DNA of 43,869 bases from Entamoeba histolytica HM-1:IMSS (lineage: Eukaryota; Evosea; Mastigamoebida; Endamoebidae). Shown piece by piece: positions 18,146 to 27,505 of the stretch; within the stretch, counting starts at the first letter, position 1; each line of letters starts with the position of its first letter. Position numbers and translations under genes: made by a program. The notes under the pieces were generated by a model. The model was given only the letters and a program-made list of their open reading frames with translations, made no database searches and was not told where the DNA came from. The stretch spans positions 1-43,869 of the forward strand of contig NW_001914961.1 in NCBI RefSeq assembly GCF_000208925.1. Direction: 5' to 3'.

Positions 18146-19243
18146 ATGAACACACCAACAATAATAATTGATAATGGAAGTGGTCTGATAAAGGCTGGAG
18201 AATCAAGTGAAGAATTACCAAAAATTGTATTTCCATGTGTTGTAGGACATTCTAAGGAAACTAACAAACTAGAAAATATAGGAGACTTTGCTCGATTTTC
18301 AAAAGACTTGAATTTACAACAACCAATTCAACGAGGGATTATCAATGACTGGAATGATATAGAAGATATTTGGGATTTTGCTTTTGAAGAGTTACAAGTA
18401 GAATCAAGTGACCAAGTTGTTATGTTAACTCAAGCAGCATTAACACCACCAATTCATAAAGAAAAAATGGCACAAATTATGTTTGAAGGATTTGGTATGA
18501 AAGGATTAGATGTTATGATGCAGAGTTTATTAGAACTTTATTTTAGCGGAAGAACAACAGGAGTTGTTGTTGATTGTGGATATGGAATGTGTCAAGTTGT
18601 TCCAATTTATAATGGATATATGATGGAACATGCTACTCTCCGACTCATGTGTGCAGGAGAAGAAATTAATGAATATTTAAGAAAATTATTAATTGAACGA
18701 GGAATAATATTTAGTACTGAGAGTGAGAAAATTGAAGTTGAAAGAATAAAAGAGCGATTAGGTTATGTTGCATTTGATTATAAAGAAGAATCAACATTAG
18801 CATCATTGTCTAGTGAATTAGATAAGAAGTATGAACTTCCAGATGGTCAAATAATTTCTATTGGAAGTGAACGATTTAAATGTAGTGAAGTATTATTTGA
18901 GCCAAATATTATTGGAAAAGAAACAAGTGGAATTCATGAAATAACATATAACTCTATTATGCAATGTGATTGTGATTTAAGAAAAGACATGTATAATAAC
19001 ATTGTTCTTTGTGGTGGAAGCTCAATGTTCCCTGGAATGAAACAACGATTTATTAAAGAAATTACAGTTTTATCCCCTCCTACTATTCAAATTAATGTTG
19101 ATTGTAATAGAAAAAGAAAGTATGGTGCTTGGATTGGAGGAAAAATGTTTGCTAGTTTATCATCATTTGAAGAACGTTATATGAAGAAAGCTGAATATGA
19201 TGAATTTGGTGCTTCTTATATTAATTCTAAAGATAAAAAATAA
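18146..19243 (+). CDS. divergent actin-like protein
   Basis: 365 residues along the whole actin fold, clearly less conserved than the actin at 40339. Phosphate loop 1 is kept (DNGSGLIKAG, Asp9), as are Gln126 (actin Gln137), SGRTTG (134-139) and YELPDGQIISIGSERF. Loop 2 is changed: DCGYGMCQVVP (143-153) in place of DSGDGVTHTVP, so actin Asp157 is Tyr146 and the water-positioning His161 is Gln150. The DNase I-binding loop is shortened and altered (SKETNKLENIGD), and the C-terminus ends in a Lys-rich SKDKK instead of the KCF end. It does not look like a standard Arp2, Arp3 or Arp4. It is expected to bind nucleotide but hydrolyse it slowly, and probably does not co-polymerise with actin. Both points are inference. 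Confidence 0.88.
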   Translation: MNTPTIIIDNGSGLIKAGESSEELPKIVFPCVVGHSKETNKLENIGDFARFSKDLNLQQPIQRGIINDWNDIEDIWDFAFEELQVESSDQVVMLTQAALTPPIHKEKMAQIMFEGFGMKGLDVMMQSLLELYFSGRTTGVVVDCGYGMCQVVPIYNGYMMEHATLRLMCAGEEINEYLRKLLIERGIIFSTESEKIEVERIKERLGYVAFDYKEESTLASLSSELDKKYELPDGQIISIGSERFKCSEVLFEPNIIGKETSGIHEITYNSIMQCDCDLRKDMYNNIVLCGGSSMFPGMKQRFIKEITVLSPPTIQINVDCNRKRKYGAWIGGKMFASLSSFEERYMKKAEYDEFGASYINSKDKK

Positions 19244-19348
19244 ATCTTTCATTTTTCATAACTTTTTAAGTTATTTATAATATTATTATTGTTTTTTCCC
19301 CCCTTCTTAATAATTAATTATTGAAAATTTGCAAATTATTCTTTTCAA

Positions 19349-19664
19349 CTCATTTTATATCTTTTGTTGTATTTGATTCTATTATTTATTCTAATTTTAT
19401 GTTTTGTTGTGTTTGTTTATTATTTCTATTCTTTATTTGTATATTGAACTTTTCATAATACTATCTTTATCTTCATCTCTTGTTTTGGCTTTATTTTTCT
19501 TTTCTTGATAATAACTTATATATTCAACAAAATACATTCATTATCAAATATACTTATTGTTTATTTCAATAAATAATACCATCATAATAATATATCCTTC
19601 CTTAATAATCATCCATACTAAATATTCAAATAATGAATAACCATTTAATCTTGTTTGAACAGTG
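19349..19664 (+). repeat. 316-bp direct repeat, copy 2
   Basis: Second copy of the 15905-16220 repeat in the same orientation, lying between the actin-like stop (19243) and the glycosyltransferase start (19808). It may supply part of that gene's upstream region. Confidence 0.95.
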
Positions 19665-19807
19665 TCTCACCAATGACCACATAACAATTGACAATTCAAT
19701 GATTTGATTTATTTTAGGGTTTGTGTTGTGTGTGTGATGTATTGTTTAAAAAAAAACATAAAACAGAAAAAACTAGAAAACATACTTAAATAATTTAAAG
19801 TTCAATA

Positions 19808-20863
19808 ATGAAATTATGTGATACTTTGCTTTTTGTTAGTACTTCATTAATGGTTATTTCTTTATTTGTTGCAGGTATAACCGACAGTCCAAAATATCAT
19901 AATATAGAAATAACTGATTGGTTATGTAGCCATAATAGATTATTATGTTTAAAGAATCTACCACAACACAATACCCAGTGTGAACCTCAACTTCCTTTTA
20001 AAGCAGCAACTTCAAGAGATGTTGTTATAGGAATGTTTGTACCAAAACGTGGATGGACTGAACAACACTTAGAAATGATGTCATTTGTTTTTTATTTAAT
20101 GCGTCAAACCATTCCAAAAGCGCATTTAGTATTATTTTTAGCAGAACAATTAAAAGGGGTTGAGGTATGGGATAAAATGGTACAAACATATTCCATTGAT
20201 GCTATTTATGTTAATGTACCAGAAGGATGGAATATGGTAAATTATAGATTTATGTTGTACAAAGAATATTTAAAAGAACATGAAGGAGAAATTGATAGAG
20301 TTATTTTTTGTGACTCAAAAGATATTTATATGTTAAGAGATCCATTTAAACAAATCAATAACCAAAATTCATTAATAATTGGAAGAGAATTTAGAAGTTC
20401 AGAAGATGATGACTATTATTCATATGATGGGTTTTATCAATATTATAATAATTATGTTTGGATGAAAGATGCATATGGTGAAACCTTTACTAAAGAATTA
20501 AAGGAAAAAAAAGCACCAATTAATAATGCAGGTTTTGGTGGTGGTGATGTTCATTCAATGATTAAGTTATTAACAATATGGACAAATGAAATGGTTCGTA
20601 TTGGAGGTCAACAAAGATGGGGATTTGATCAGGCTGTGTATAATTACTTAATATATAATGGAACTATTAGTTCTCAATTTCCTTATGCTCATTTTGCTGA
20701 TTGTAAACATGACAGGATTTGTATGTTTTCTGAAAAGAGAGTTAATCTTGTAAAAGGTATTCCTTACTTATTTGATGGGTGTATTCCTCATGTGTTACAC
20801 AGAGATGGATTGTCTTTTAATATGATGGATGTAAAAAGATATCCACAAAACAATTTTAGTTAA
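19808..20863 (+). CDS. putative luminal glycosyltransferase (GT-A type)
   Basis: 351 residues. Residues 6-23 are a hydrophobic signal or signal-anchor. Cys-containing residues 40-60 form a short stem, then a GT-A-like domain begins at DVVIGMFVP. Its DxD-like metal motif is DSKD (169-172, in RVIFCDSKDIYMLRDPF), which resembles the VLFTDVRDVVFQ-type motif of nucleotide-sugar transferases. Further features are AGFGGGD (~241-247) and WGFDQAVYNYLIY (~269-281), the usual acidic D-Q site of such folds, and a HVLHRDG end. Members of this broad group transfer sugars from nucleotide-sugars in the Golgi or ER lumen. Donor and acceptor are unknown. The start is supported by the signal sequence. Family placement is by motif only. 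Confidence 0.7.
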   Translation: MKLCDTLLFVSTSLMVISLFVAGITDSPKYHNIEITDWLCSHNRLLCLKNLPQHNTQCEPQLPFKAATSRDVVIGMFVPKRGWTEQHLEMMSFVFYLMRQTIPKAHLVLFLAEQLKGVEVWDKMVQTYSIDAIYVNVPEGWNMVNYRFMLYKEYLKEHEGEIDRVIFCDSKDIYMLRDPFKQINNQNSLIIGREFRSSEDDDYYSYDGFYQYYNNYVWMKDAYGETFTKELKEKKAPINNAGFGGGDVHSMIKLLTIWTNEMVRIGGQQRWGFDQAVYNYLIYNGTISSQFPYAHFADCKHDRICMFSEKRVNLVKGIPYLFDGCIPHVLHRDGLSFNMMDVKRYPQNNFS

Positions 20864-20999
20864 AATTATTTATTTTTACTATATATTCTATTTTATAATA
20901 AATGGAGAATTTAAATTGAGTTAATAAAATTATAAAAAATTATTAAAATTTAGTTTATAAAAAAGAACTTGAAAAGAAAAGATTTAGATTTAAGAAAAG

Positions 21000-22886
21000 A
21001 TGAGTTTCTTATCAATTTTTCAATTTATAGAAAATCCTCAAAATACTGATCAAAGCAAACATATGGTACTTGTCTCAGCACTTCATGAAGTTGTTATAAG
21101 TAGAGAAACAGAAAAGAATATTGATTCAATACATCGTTGTGTAAATGAATTATTAAAATTAGTTAATGTTACAGCTCAACCAATAAATGAAAAAAGTGAT
21201 ATTAATGAATTAATATTTCAATTTCTTATTCAATTAAGTATCTATAGATCTATGATAGCATTCAAACTTGATGCAACAGAAGTTGGTCAAAGTCTAATAA
21301 CTGTTTCAGGGAAATTATTATACCTAACTTCAGGAAAAGGAATTCTTGAAGTTCTGGTTGGTGATCCTTTAAGAAATTTATCTGAAGCACAAATTAATCA
21401 AATTCAACATGATGATATTTTATATGCTCAACTATCCAGAATTAAAGCTGAATATGAAAATGCTATCATAAGTCAAAATACAAAAATTAATAATGAAATT
21501 GATTCAACTGATATGGAAATTCAACAATCAAAGATGGTTATTGCAAACACAAATTTTGCTTTTAAACAAAGGGCGAATCAACAACAAATTCAAGCTATAC
21601 AAAATAGACTTCAAGAACTTAATCCAAATGCTTCTATTAAAATAGAGAATGATGTAGATTTAGATTTAAAGAAAGTAGATGTTTTTGTTTCTACATTAAA
21701 AATGTCAAGTTTATATCCATGTTTAAGTCCTATTACTCAAGCACTAATTAAGTCTGAATGTAAAGGTCTTGGTGTTATTTGGCTTAATACCCTTAAACAA
21801 GTAAGAACAGAACTTATAAAAAAAATGTTTATTGAAAGTAAAAATAATGGGGAATTAGATACAGCAATACAAATTAATATATTTGATGTTTGTGGAGAAA
21901 CTGTTATTAGTAAATATCGTAAAGAATATGAAGATAAGGATAGAAAAATTCAAGAATTAATGAATTCTCTTAGAAATGCACATCCCTATCATTTTAATGT
22001 TGAAACACCATTTTTGTTAGAAGAAAAAGGTGTCTCAGCATCACCTTATTTACCAGTTATAGAAACATTTAAAAGAATTAGTGTTTCTAAATACCCATAT
22101 CAAAAACTCACAATAGGAGCAACTTTATTACATGAAATAGAAAATGTTATTGATGGATTTTATTTAAGAACAGGAAAAAAAAGAGAGGTATTAGGAGCTG
22201 AACAATTGCCTCCACTATATTCTTATTTATTATTTAAATCAAAATATCCAAATGTTTATAGTGATTCTATGCTTATACAAGATTTTCTTGATGATTCTAG
22301 TGCATTAGATAGAAGAGGTCATTGGATTTCTGTTCATATGCAATGTGTTGAATTTATTTTATCATTAAATAAATACCAAATGGATAATAATTTAATTTCA
22401 AGTTTAATTACTGAAGGGCATGAAGGAACAGTTATTGTTATTGGAATGGAAGGTATTGGTAAAACAACACTTGTTAAATCTCTTAATATGAGAGAAATTA
22501 AAACTGTTGATGAACATTGTTTTGGAGTACGTTGTGGTAAATTAGAGATATTAGAATGGGACATATATGGAGACAAATCGGATATGATTCCAATGCAACA
22601 AATTAGGAATATTAGTGGTGTGGTTTTGTGTATTCCAAATATTGATGAATATACTATCAATACATCATTCGCTTTAGCAGCTCCAGTATTAAATTCATTA
22701 AAACATCCAGTCCCATTGTTATTATTAATGACTCGGCATGATATTTGTCCTACTATTACTCTAGAAAATTTCCCTAAATTAACAAATTTAATATTCAGCA
22801 ATATTAGTCGTTTAGAACTATCATTATGTTCAGTTAATGGAGGTTATGGAATTTATGAATCTTTTATGAAACTTAGAGCTCATTAA
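21000..22886 (+). CDS. large protein with atypical C-terminal small-GTPase-like domain
   Basis: 628 residues with no signal or membrane segment. Residues 1-470 are helical, with Gln-rich coiled coil at ~150-215 (FKQRANQQQIQAIQNRLQ), and match no family I know. From ~475 there is a P-loop domain: GMEGIGKTT (482-490), a WDIYG segment (520-524) in the place of the DxxG switch-II motif of Arf-type GTPases, and a strand-plus-TRHD (578-581) at the position of NKxD. The Asn of NKxD, which gives guanine specificity, is replaced. Such fusions of a helical scaffold to a degraded GTPase are seen in trafficking and scaffold proteins. Function here is unassigned. The length, single exon and normal codon use support a real gene. 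Confidence 0.7.
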   Translation: MSFLSIFQFIENPQNTDQSKHMVLVSALHEVVISRETEKNIDSIHRCVNELLKLVNVTAQPINEKSDINELIFQFLIQLSIYRSMIAFKLDATEVGQSLITVSGKLLYLTSGKGILEVLVGDPLRNLSEAQINQIQHDDILYAQLSRIKAEYENAIISQNTKINNEIDSTDMEIQQSKMVIANTNFAFKQRANQQQIQAIQNRLQELNPNASIKIENDVDLDLKKVDVFVSTLKMSSLYPCLSPITQALIKSECKGLGVIWLNTLKQVRTELIKKMFIESKNNGELDTAIQINIFDVCGETVISKYRKEYEDKDRKIQELMNSLRNAHPYHFNVETPFLLEEKGVSASPYLPVIETFKRISVSKYPYQKLTIGATLLHEIENVIDGFYLRTGKKREVLGAEQLPPLYSYLLFKSKYPNVYSDSMLIQDFLDDSSALDRRGHWISVHMQCVEFILSLNKYQMDNNLISSLITEGHEGTVIVIGMEGIGKTTLVKSLNMREIKTVDEHCFGVRCGKLEILEWDIYGDKSDMIPMQQIRNISGVVLCIPNIDEYTINTSFALAAPVLNSLKHPVPLLLLMTRHDICPTITLENFPKLTNLIFSNISRLELSLCSVNGGYGIYESFMKLRAH

Positions 22887-23864
22887 TTTAAGTATTCATT
22901 TCATCAATTAATTATTTACTTTAATAAGTCGTTGTGTTTTGTAACAACTTTAAATATAACTAAGTCATAAAATAATTTTCTTTAAAATTATAAGACATTT
23001 CTTTATTCTTTATTGTGATTTGACTTTTTATTTAAAGGAGGTTTAAAGTGTATTGAGAATTTTTATTCCTTTACTTTCTTAACAATAATCTCAATGGATT
23101 ATAGAATAATCAGTAACATTTTAAAGTCTAATATCAGTTTATATTAAAATATAAAAATCTTATGATGTTTGGTCATAAAATTTATACACAAATCCTATTT
23201 CTTTCCATTTTATTAGTTCTATTCTTTTTTATGTATTCAGTCACATAATGTATATTTTATTGTTCCCAAATCGGTTATACATTAATTTTCATGTGCAAAT
23301 TATTATACAAAGTATATTAACACTGATAAAATTTAATAACAAAAAGGAAGCAATTTTGATACTAAAACTTTCATTGTCACAACCATTTATTTAGAAAAAG
23401 TTCAAATAATCAAGAAACAATTGTCTATTGATGTGATTATGAAAAAATGACATCAATATTTCAACGAGTATAAATAATAATACTATTAGTAGAATTTGAT
23501 GTTTTATTTATAAATAACTTCTTATTCTATAAATGTTCAAATATAAAACAGAGATATTTCATTGACATTCAATGTAGAATTAATATAACTGTAGTTTTGA
23601 GAAATATATGACTCAACATAAGAATAGATACAATAATACTTTTCAGAAATAAAGCTATGATATTTGAATGTAAAACTAATCAAATTATTTCAATAGAAAG
23701 TGAATAATACTAATATCTAAATGTTATTATTTCACTTATTCAATAGAATAATCATTAAAATAATCAGAAAATAACATTAAAATAACAAAACGAAGAGATA
23801 TTAGTTTTGGGATGATGATATGTGAATCATTTAAATGGAACGAACGAAAAAAGAAAAACATTGA
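22887..23864. other. gene-free AT-rich region
   Basis: Almost 1 kb without a coding frame, RNA gene or repeat that I can support. It ends at the start of the spliced secreted-protein gene. Confidence 0.5.
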
Positions 23865-24555
23865 ATGTTATTTGTATTGTGTTTATTTACTCTTAGTAAT
23901 GCATATCTTATATTTGATGGAAAAAGCTTCTTTGACTCATGGGCAATATTTAATACAGCTGGATTGTTTGTTTTATTATTAATTATTATCTGAACTTCAA
24001 TAGAATTGAAGGAAGAATAAAAAGAAGTTGATCAATAGAAATATTGAATTAAGTAAAAATTCAACAACAAACTACTTAAGTGCAAAACTTCGTTGCTGGG
24101 ATACTATTTATGTACAAAGAACAACAAGTATTGACACTTCTGCTTCAAATTTCTTTTCATATGAAATATATTTCAAATCAGATCAAGTTAAAACAATGAG
24201 ATTTAGAACACGTTTATTCTCATCTGCCTACAACCAACAAACAGAAACTGAATTGAAACCATATGACTATATAGTTAAATCTGGAATTGCTACTAAAGTT
24301 TATGTTCCATTAAGTTATGAAGATGAAAAAAATACATTACAAACATTCTCCATACAAAGAATAGAAACAACAGATGAACCAATTACATTCAAAATTAATG
24401 CTATGACTCTTGAAGCTGAAGGTGTTCCAACACCTAACAATGAAGTGTATAGTGAGTCTGATGAAAAAAGTCAAAGTGAAGAAATATCAACAGATGGAAG
24501 TAATCCAATTGTCATCATTGGATTATTATCAATCATCATGTTGATTGGATTTTAA
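23865..24555 (+). CDS. secreted, probably GPI-anchored surface protein (two exons)
   Basis: Exon 1 (23865-23965) and exon 2 (24039-24555), joined over a 73-bp GTTTGT...ATAG intron, give 205 residues. Exon 1 encodes a clear signal peptide (MLFVLCLFTLSNA, cleavage before YLIF). The mature part is a beta-rich domain of unknown family with one Cys, ending in a Ser/Glu/Asp-rich stalk (SESDEKSQSEEISTDGS). It then has a short hydrophobic C-terminus (PIVIIGLLSIIMLIGF) with no cytosolic tail, the pattern of a GPI-attachment signal. It is likely on the plasma membrane or a vesicle lumen. No homology is recognised. The frame beginning at the second exon alone has no ATG, so splicing is needed to give both a start and a signal peptide. 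Confidence 0.82.
23966..24038 (+). other. intron in the GPI-protein gene
   Basis: 73 bp, GTTTGT...CAATAG, phase 2 (TT|A, Leu). The earlier AG at 24003 would break the frame; 24038 keeps it. Confidence 0.85.
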
Positions 24556-25196
24556 TTGAAGAATCATTTTGATTTTATTCTTTTATTTTCTTCTTATTCA
24601 AAATAAATAAAAACCTATTTAACAATCAGTGAGAAAGTAATCGAAAAAAGATATTAGAATGATAGAGTTGAATCAGTTTCTTCTTTAACATTATTTTAAA
24701 TTATAAAAGGAACAAATCAAAATAACTTAATAATATGGATTTAATAAAAAATATAAATATGTTTTAGTAAATAAGTATAAATTTCCTTATTAACAAAATT
24801 CAATGACTTGTATAAATAATTTTAGTACAAGAAAAATAATAATGCTTTTGTAGCGATATAACATTTGATAGAAGAATGTATTAAATTGCAATAAATATTT
24901 AGTTATTCCAAATAAAAAATCATTAAGATATATCATCTGTCATAATAACTATACGATATTTATTACCAACTAATGAATATATTTAAATATTAATACCTAT
25001 AATGAAAACACTCTTATCTAGTAATTTATTATTATATTGATTGTTCAATAAATGGTGAGTTGTTATATAATAGTTGTTACCTTTATTATTATATCTTAAC
25101 CAATTAAAAAAAATAAATTTTCAATAGTCTTTATTTAATTATCAGTTGAGTGGATTGAAATAATTGGAGAACCTTAACGTAGAGTCGTAGAGGAGA
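24556..25196. other. intergenic, no gene seen
   Basis: 640 bp of AT-rich DNA between two converging genes, with no supported feature. Confidence 0.5.
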
Positions 25197-25574
25197 TTAT
25201 ATAGGACTTTGAACAAAAGAATCATTAGTATTCTGTTTATCCATTTCTTTAATTAAATTACTACATTGAAGTTTGGTTGACTCATGACCCTCTTGTAAAG
25301 CATTGACCTGGAGTTGTAGCTGATTGACTTGGAATTGGAGTTGTATGTTTTGTTGCTTTAAGCATTCTATTTGAGATAATTGATAAGCAGACTGTTTTTC
25401 AATGAAAGACATTAATGTCTGACTATTTGCTGCTGATGTTTCCATAAGACTTTGAAGTACTTTTGAAAAAAGTGTATTGGTTTGATTTAAAGATACGATA
25501 TAATCTGTAATTGCCTTCTTATTATTTTCTTCTTGAGCACTAAGTTGGTAGATAAGTTCTTTGTATGGTTCCAT
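25197..25574 (-). CDS. short coiled-coil protein, 125 aa
   Basis: Not recognised. 125 residues, almost entirely helical, with a Gln/Leu heptad region at ~65-115 (LSQIECLKQQNIQLQFQVNQ followed by further QLQ heptads). There is no signal peptide or membrane segment. Such proteins usually dimerise as subunits of larger complexes, but the sequence gives no clue which. The first ATG lies 138 bp from the start of the PFK 3' end. Coding composition (Gln, Ser, Leu) is like that of its neighbours. Confidence 0.65.
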   Translation of the reverse strand: MEPYKELIYQLSAQEENNKKAITDYIVSLNQTNTLFSKVLQSLMETSAANSQTLMSFIEKQSAYQLSQIECLKQQNIQLQFQVNQLQLQVNALQEGHESTKLQCSNLIKEMDKQNTNDSFVQSPI

Positions 25575-25712
25575 CGAAAGACAAATATGAATTAGTTAAA
25601 AAATTTAAAATAATAAAAAAGCGTCATTCGTTTTTCTTTTCTAGGAAAATATTTTTTATTTATTTTGAGATAAAAAACAAAAAAATATTTTCATAAATTA
25701 ATATTAATTAAA

Positions 25713-27032
25713 TCATTCAACAGACTCAATAGACTTCATCATTGATAACATTGGTCCTTCAGGGTTCACTCTTTTCAAATAATAACATGCCCTTTCAATT
25801 GGTATTGAAACAAAATTGTTATGATGATGACAAATAACTAATCCTGTTTTTCCTGCCATAGCTACATGAACTGCTGCATTTGCTAAACATAAACAGAAAT
25901 GTGCATCAGCTGCACTACATGGTGCTGATCGAATCATATAAGATGGATCAACAAATTTAATAGTATGTTCTATTTTTTTATTTTCTAAATACTTATCTAT
26001 TTCTTGTCTAATATATGTAACAGCATCCCAATGAACAATATTTCCTGATTTATCACTACCAAGATCAAGACCTTTTGGTTTAAGATTTTGACATGCCCCT
26101 TCAGCAATAACAATCACTATATGTCCTTTTGACATTAATCTTCTTTCTGTCATTTTAAGAATCTCTTCAATTGGTGTATCAACCTCAGGAATTAATACTA
26201 AATTTACATCTCCTGATGCAACTGATGCATATAATGCAATAAACCCTGCATCTCTACCCATTAGTTTAACTATTCCAACTCCATTCTTTGCTGATTTAGC
26301 TTCACAATGAACTGAATTAATAGCTTCTTGTGCTAATTCTACAGCAGTATCAAACCCAAAAGTAGAGTCTGTATAACAAATGTCATTGTCAATAGTTTTA
26401 GGAATACCAACAACTGCAATAGGACTACCTCTTCTTCTTAATTCTTTATTAATTGCATTTGCCCCTCTTAATGTACCATCTCCTCCTAATGTGAAGAGAA
26501 TATTAAAATTATTGTCAATAAGAAATTGTGCCATAATTTTAGGGTCTTGAGCTCCTCTTGAAGTACCTAATATAGTTCCACCTCTTTGATGAATATCATC
26601 TACAACAGATGTGTCAAGTTTCATTTGTTCAGATAATTCAGGAACAAGTCCTTCATAACCATATTTTAAACCATAAATTTGTTTAACTCCATATCTATTT
26701 TGAAGGTTCATAACTAATCCTCTAATAACATTATTTAATCCTGGACATAATCCTCCACATGTTACTATTCCAACTTTGGTTCTTTCTGGAATGAAGAATA
26801 TTTTTTCCATTGGTCCTGCTAACTCAGCTTCACATTCATTAACAGGTATTCCATCAATTTTAATAGCAGACATAGACATTGTCATTCCATCTACAAAAGG
26901 TTCAGGTGATGCATATGTATTTTCATATTTACATTCTCCTAATGATGTAATTTTTAATGATGGAAGTGGTTCTTCTGGTTTTTTAGCAATAAGTAAATCA
27001 TTTCTTTGATGGACATGTCTTCTTTCTGACAT
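25713..27032 (-). CDS. phosphofructokinase, short (~48-kDa, ATP-type) form
   Basis: 439 residues. Glycolytic phosphorylation of fructose 6-phosphate to the 1,6-bisphosphate in the cytosol. Motifs: GIVTCGGLCPGLN (88-100), GTILGTSRG (152-160), GGDGT (183-187), PKTIDND (211-217) and GIVKLMGRDAGFIA. Gly186 (E. coli Gly104 position) is the ATP-type residue, and Lys212 (E. coli Gly124 position) the PPi-type residue, a pair also seen in the ATP-dependent enzymes of trypanosomes. E. histolytica is known to have a 60-kDa PPi-dependent enzyme and a 48-kDa enzyme later shown to be ATP-dependent; length and motifs fit the latter. A ~75-residue N-terminal extension precedes the catalytic domain. All active-site residues visible to me are intact. 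Confidence 0.93.
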   Translation of the reverse strand: MSERRHVHQRNDLLIAKKPEEPLPSLKITSLGECKYENTYASPEPFVDGMTMSMSAIKIDGIPVNECEAELAGPMEKIFFIPERTKVGIVTCGGLCPGLNNVIRGLVMNLQNRYGVKQIYGLKYGYEGLVPELSEQMKLDTSVVDDIHQRGGTILGTSRGAQDPKIMAQFLIDNNFNILFTLGGDGTLRGANAINKELRRRGSPIAVVGIPKTIDNDICYTDSTFGFDTAVELAQEAINSVHCEAKSAKNGVGIVKLMGRDAGFIALYASVASGDVNLVLIPEVDTPIEEILKMTERRLMSKGHIVIVIAEGACQNLKPKGLDLGSDKSGNIVHWDAVTYIRQEIDKYLENKKIEHTIKFVDPSYMIRSAPCSAADAHFCLCLANAAVHVAMAGKTGLVICHHHNNFVSIPIERACYYLKRVNPEGPMLSMMKSIESVE

Positions 27033-27505
27033 AATGTTTTATAGATTTGACCTTTCAGTTCAAAATGGTTTAAAAGAAATAAAGAAACCCACCCTTTTGA
27101 TAACTGAAATCCATTAAAATTCCTTACAAATTTCCATTTAACGCTTATTATTTACCCTAAAAAACTATTTTTCATTTTCTGAAGGATTTTTATGGTTTTT
27201 TCAATTAATCTTCAATTTTTGTATTAAATTTCGTGACAAAATTAGTTTCTTTTCACAGGAATAAAAAACAGTACGACAGTTAGATTATGTAGAAGTGTTT
27301 TGCTGAAAGAAAATACAGAACTTAAAAATATCAAATAAAAACAAAAAGTTCCAACAACGTGAAATTACATCAAAGAGTAAAAGAAAAAAGAATAGATAGA
27401 ATAATCAAAGAGGAATTGAAATAGAAAATTTTGGATTAATTTAGAAGAGTTTTTTCCCTCATTTAAAAGAAAACCGAACTATAAATTTTATTTAAAAATT
27501 AGTTC
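27033..27505. other. divergent intergenic region upstream of PFK
   Basis: 470 bp with no coding frame. CCCTAAAA occurs near 27155, again similar to the AAACCCTAAAAT word noted elsewhere, but without its AAA prefix. Confidence 0.4.
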
